Part shown: positions 5,311 to 5,490 of the stretch, piece by piece
Position numbering within the stretch: position 1 is the stretch's first letter
Layout of the letters: every line of letters begins with the position of its first letter
Notes under the pieces: model-generated
Databases searched by the model: none
What the model saw: the letters and a program-made list of their open reading frames with translations, nothing else
What the model was told of the DNA's origin: nothing
Position numbers and translations under genes: made by a program
Source of the DNA: Mariprofundaceae bacterium
GTDB lineage: Bacteria > Pseudomonadota > Zetaproteobacteria > Mariprofundales > Mariprofundaceae
Assembly: GCA_030950825.1 (NCBI GenBank)
Contig: JAUZQT010000125.1
Location: 1-5,490, forward strand
Reading direction: 5' to 3'
Length of the DNA stretch: 5,490 bases

Positions 5311-5490
5311 ATGCAGATTCAAAACAATATCAAACAGAAATTATTGGAGGCAGATTCCATCCGAATTGTTCGCCATATGATATGTGATAACCCCACCTCA
5401 AATCGATCCGAAATATCACGACTCGTATGTGAGCACTTTAGTTTTTATAACGCAAAAAAGCAGCTTCAACAGTCGGGTTGTATAAAAGCA
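5311..5490 (+). CDS. DUF4338 (DruA-like) protein N-terminus, probably the N-terminal module of an IS4-type transposase (3' truncated by window edge)
   Basis: Sixty codons run open to the window edge from ATG 5311. An in-frame TAG at 5299-5301 leaves this ATG as the first start; no strong Shine-Dalgarno site precedes it. The pattern RSEISRLVCEHF (32-43) followed by NAKKQLQQSGCIKA (47-60) matches, from memory, the helical N-terminus of DUF4338 proteins, where an Arg-rich 'R..LSR.VC..F' helix is followed by 'NA.G..Q..GC.KAL'. In my recollection this subgroup is mostly an N-terminal module fused to IS4/Tn5-type DDE transposases; a smaller set includes DruA of the Druantia anti-phage system. The decayed gene remnant next to it fits a mobile element. 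The catalytic part is outside the window, so transposase versus defence cannot be settled, and no terminal inverted repeat could be recognised. Confidence 0.6.
   Translation, partial: MQIQNNIKQKLLEADSIRIVRHMICDNPTSNRSEISRLVCEHFSFYNAKKQLQQSGCIKA

Noticed and set aside
1..5490. CRISPR array, tRNA or rRNA genes
   Set aside because: No regularly spaced repeats, no tRNA-like cloverleaf with a TTCRANY arm, and no rRNA sequence were recognised on either strand.

Overview
The window reads as chromosomal DNA from a Gram-negative bacterium, most likely a gammaproteobacterium or a close proteobacterial relative. The reasons are an outer-membrane FadL-type channel with a signal peptide, a partner lipase of the VolA/Pla-1/cef family, Dpp/Opp-type transporter ATPases, and good Shine-Dalgarno sites. 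Base composition is moderate in the genes and clearly AT-rich in the large intergenic space. I cannot name the genus.

Layout. (1) Positions 1-1506 (+) hold the C-terminal part of a secreted or surface lipase/lysophospholipase, cut by the left edge. (2) Twelve bases later comes a complete FadL-type long-chain fatty acid channel (1519-2751, +). The two look like one operon in which the lipase frees fatty acids outside the cell and FadL brings them in. (3) Convergent to these, 35 bp away, lie two overlapping minus-strand genes for the ATP-binding subunits of a peptide/opine/nickel-family ABC importer, a DppD-like protein (4579-3587) followed by a DppF-like protein (3584-2787). No permease or binding-protein gene precedes them here. 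(4) Positions 4580-5310 contain no intact gene but are rich in structure: three DnaA boxes that fit the relaxed consensus and one near-match, an AT-rich stretch between them, an 8-bp inverted repeat next to a perfect minus-strand TATAAT, and a minus-strand reading frame broken by frameshifts that looks like the decayed 3' end of a gene. (5) At 5311 a plus-strand gene starts and runs off the right edge. Its first 60 residues resemble the N-terminus of DUF4338 (DruA-like) proteins, which I recall mostly as an N-terminal module of IS4-type transposases and, less often, as the Druantia defence protein DruA.

The left half is a fatty-acid/lysophospholipid scavenging module. The middle is an orphan nutrient-uptake ATPase pair. 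The right end looks like a rearranged, mobile-element-associated zone that also carries a candidate DnaA-binding or replication-origin-like region. The strongest items for follow-up are the DnaA-box cluster, the lack of permease genes beside the ATPases, and the DUF4338 gene abutting a broken gene. I do not see a clearly new multi-gene system inside the window.
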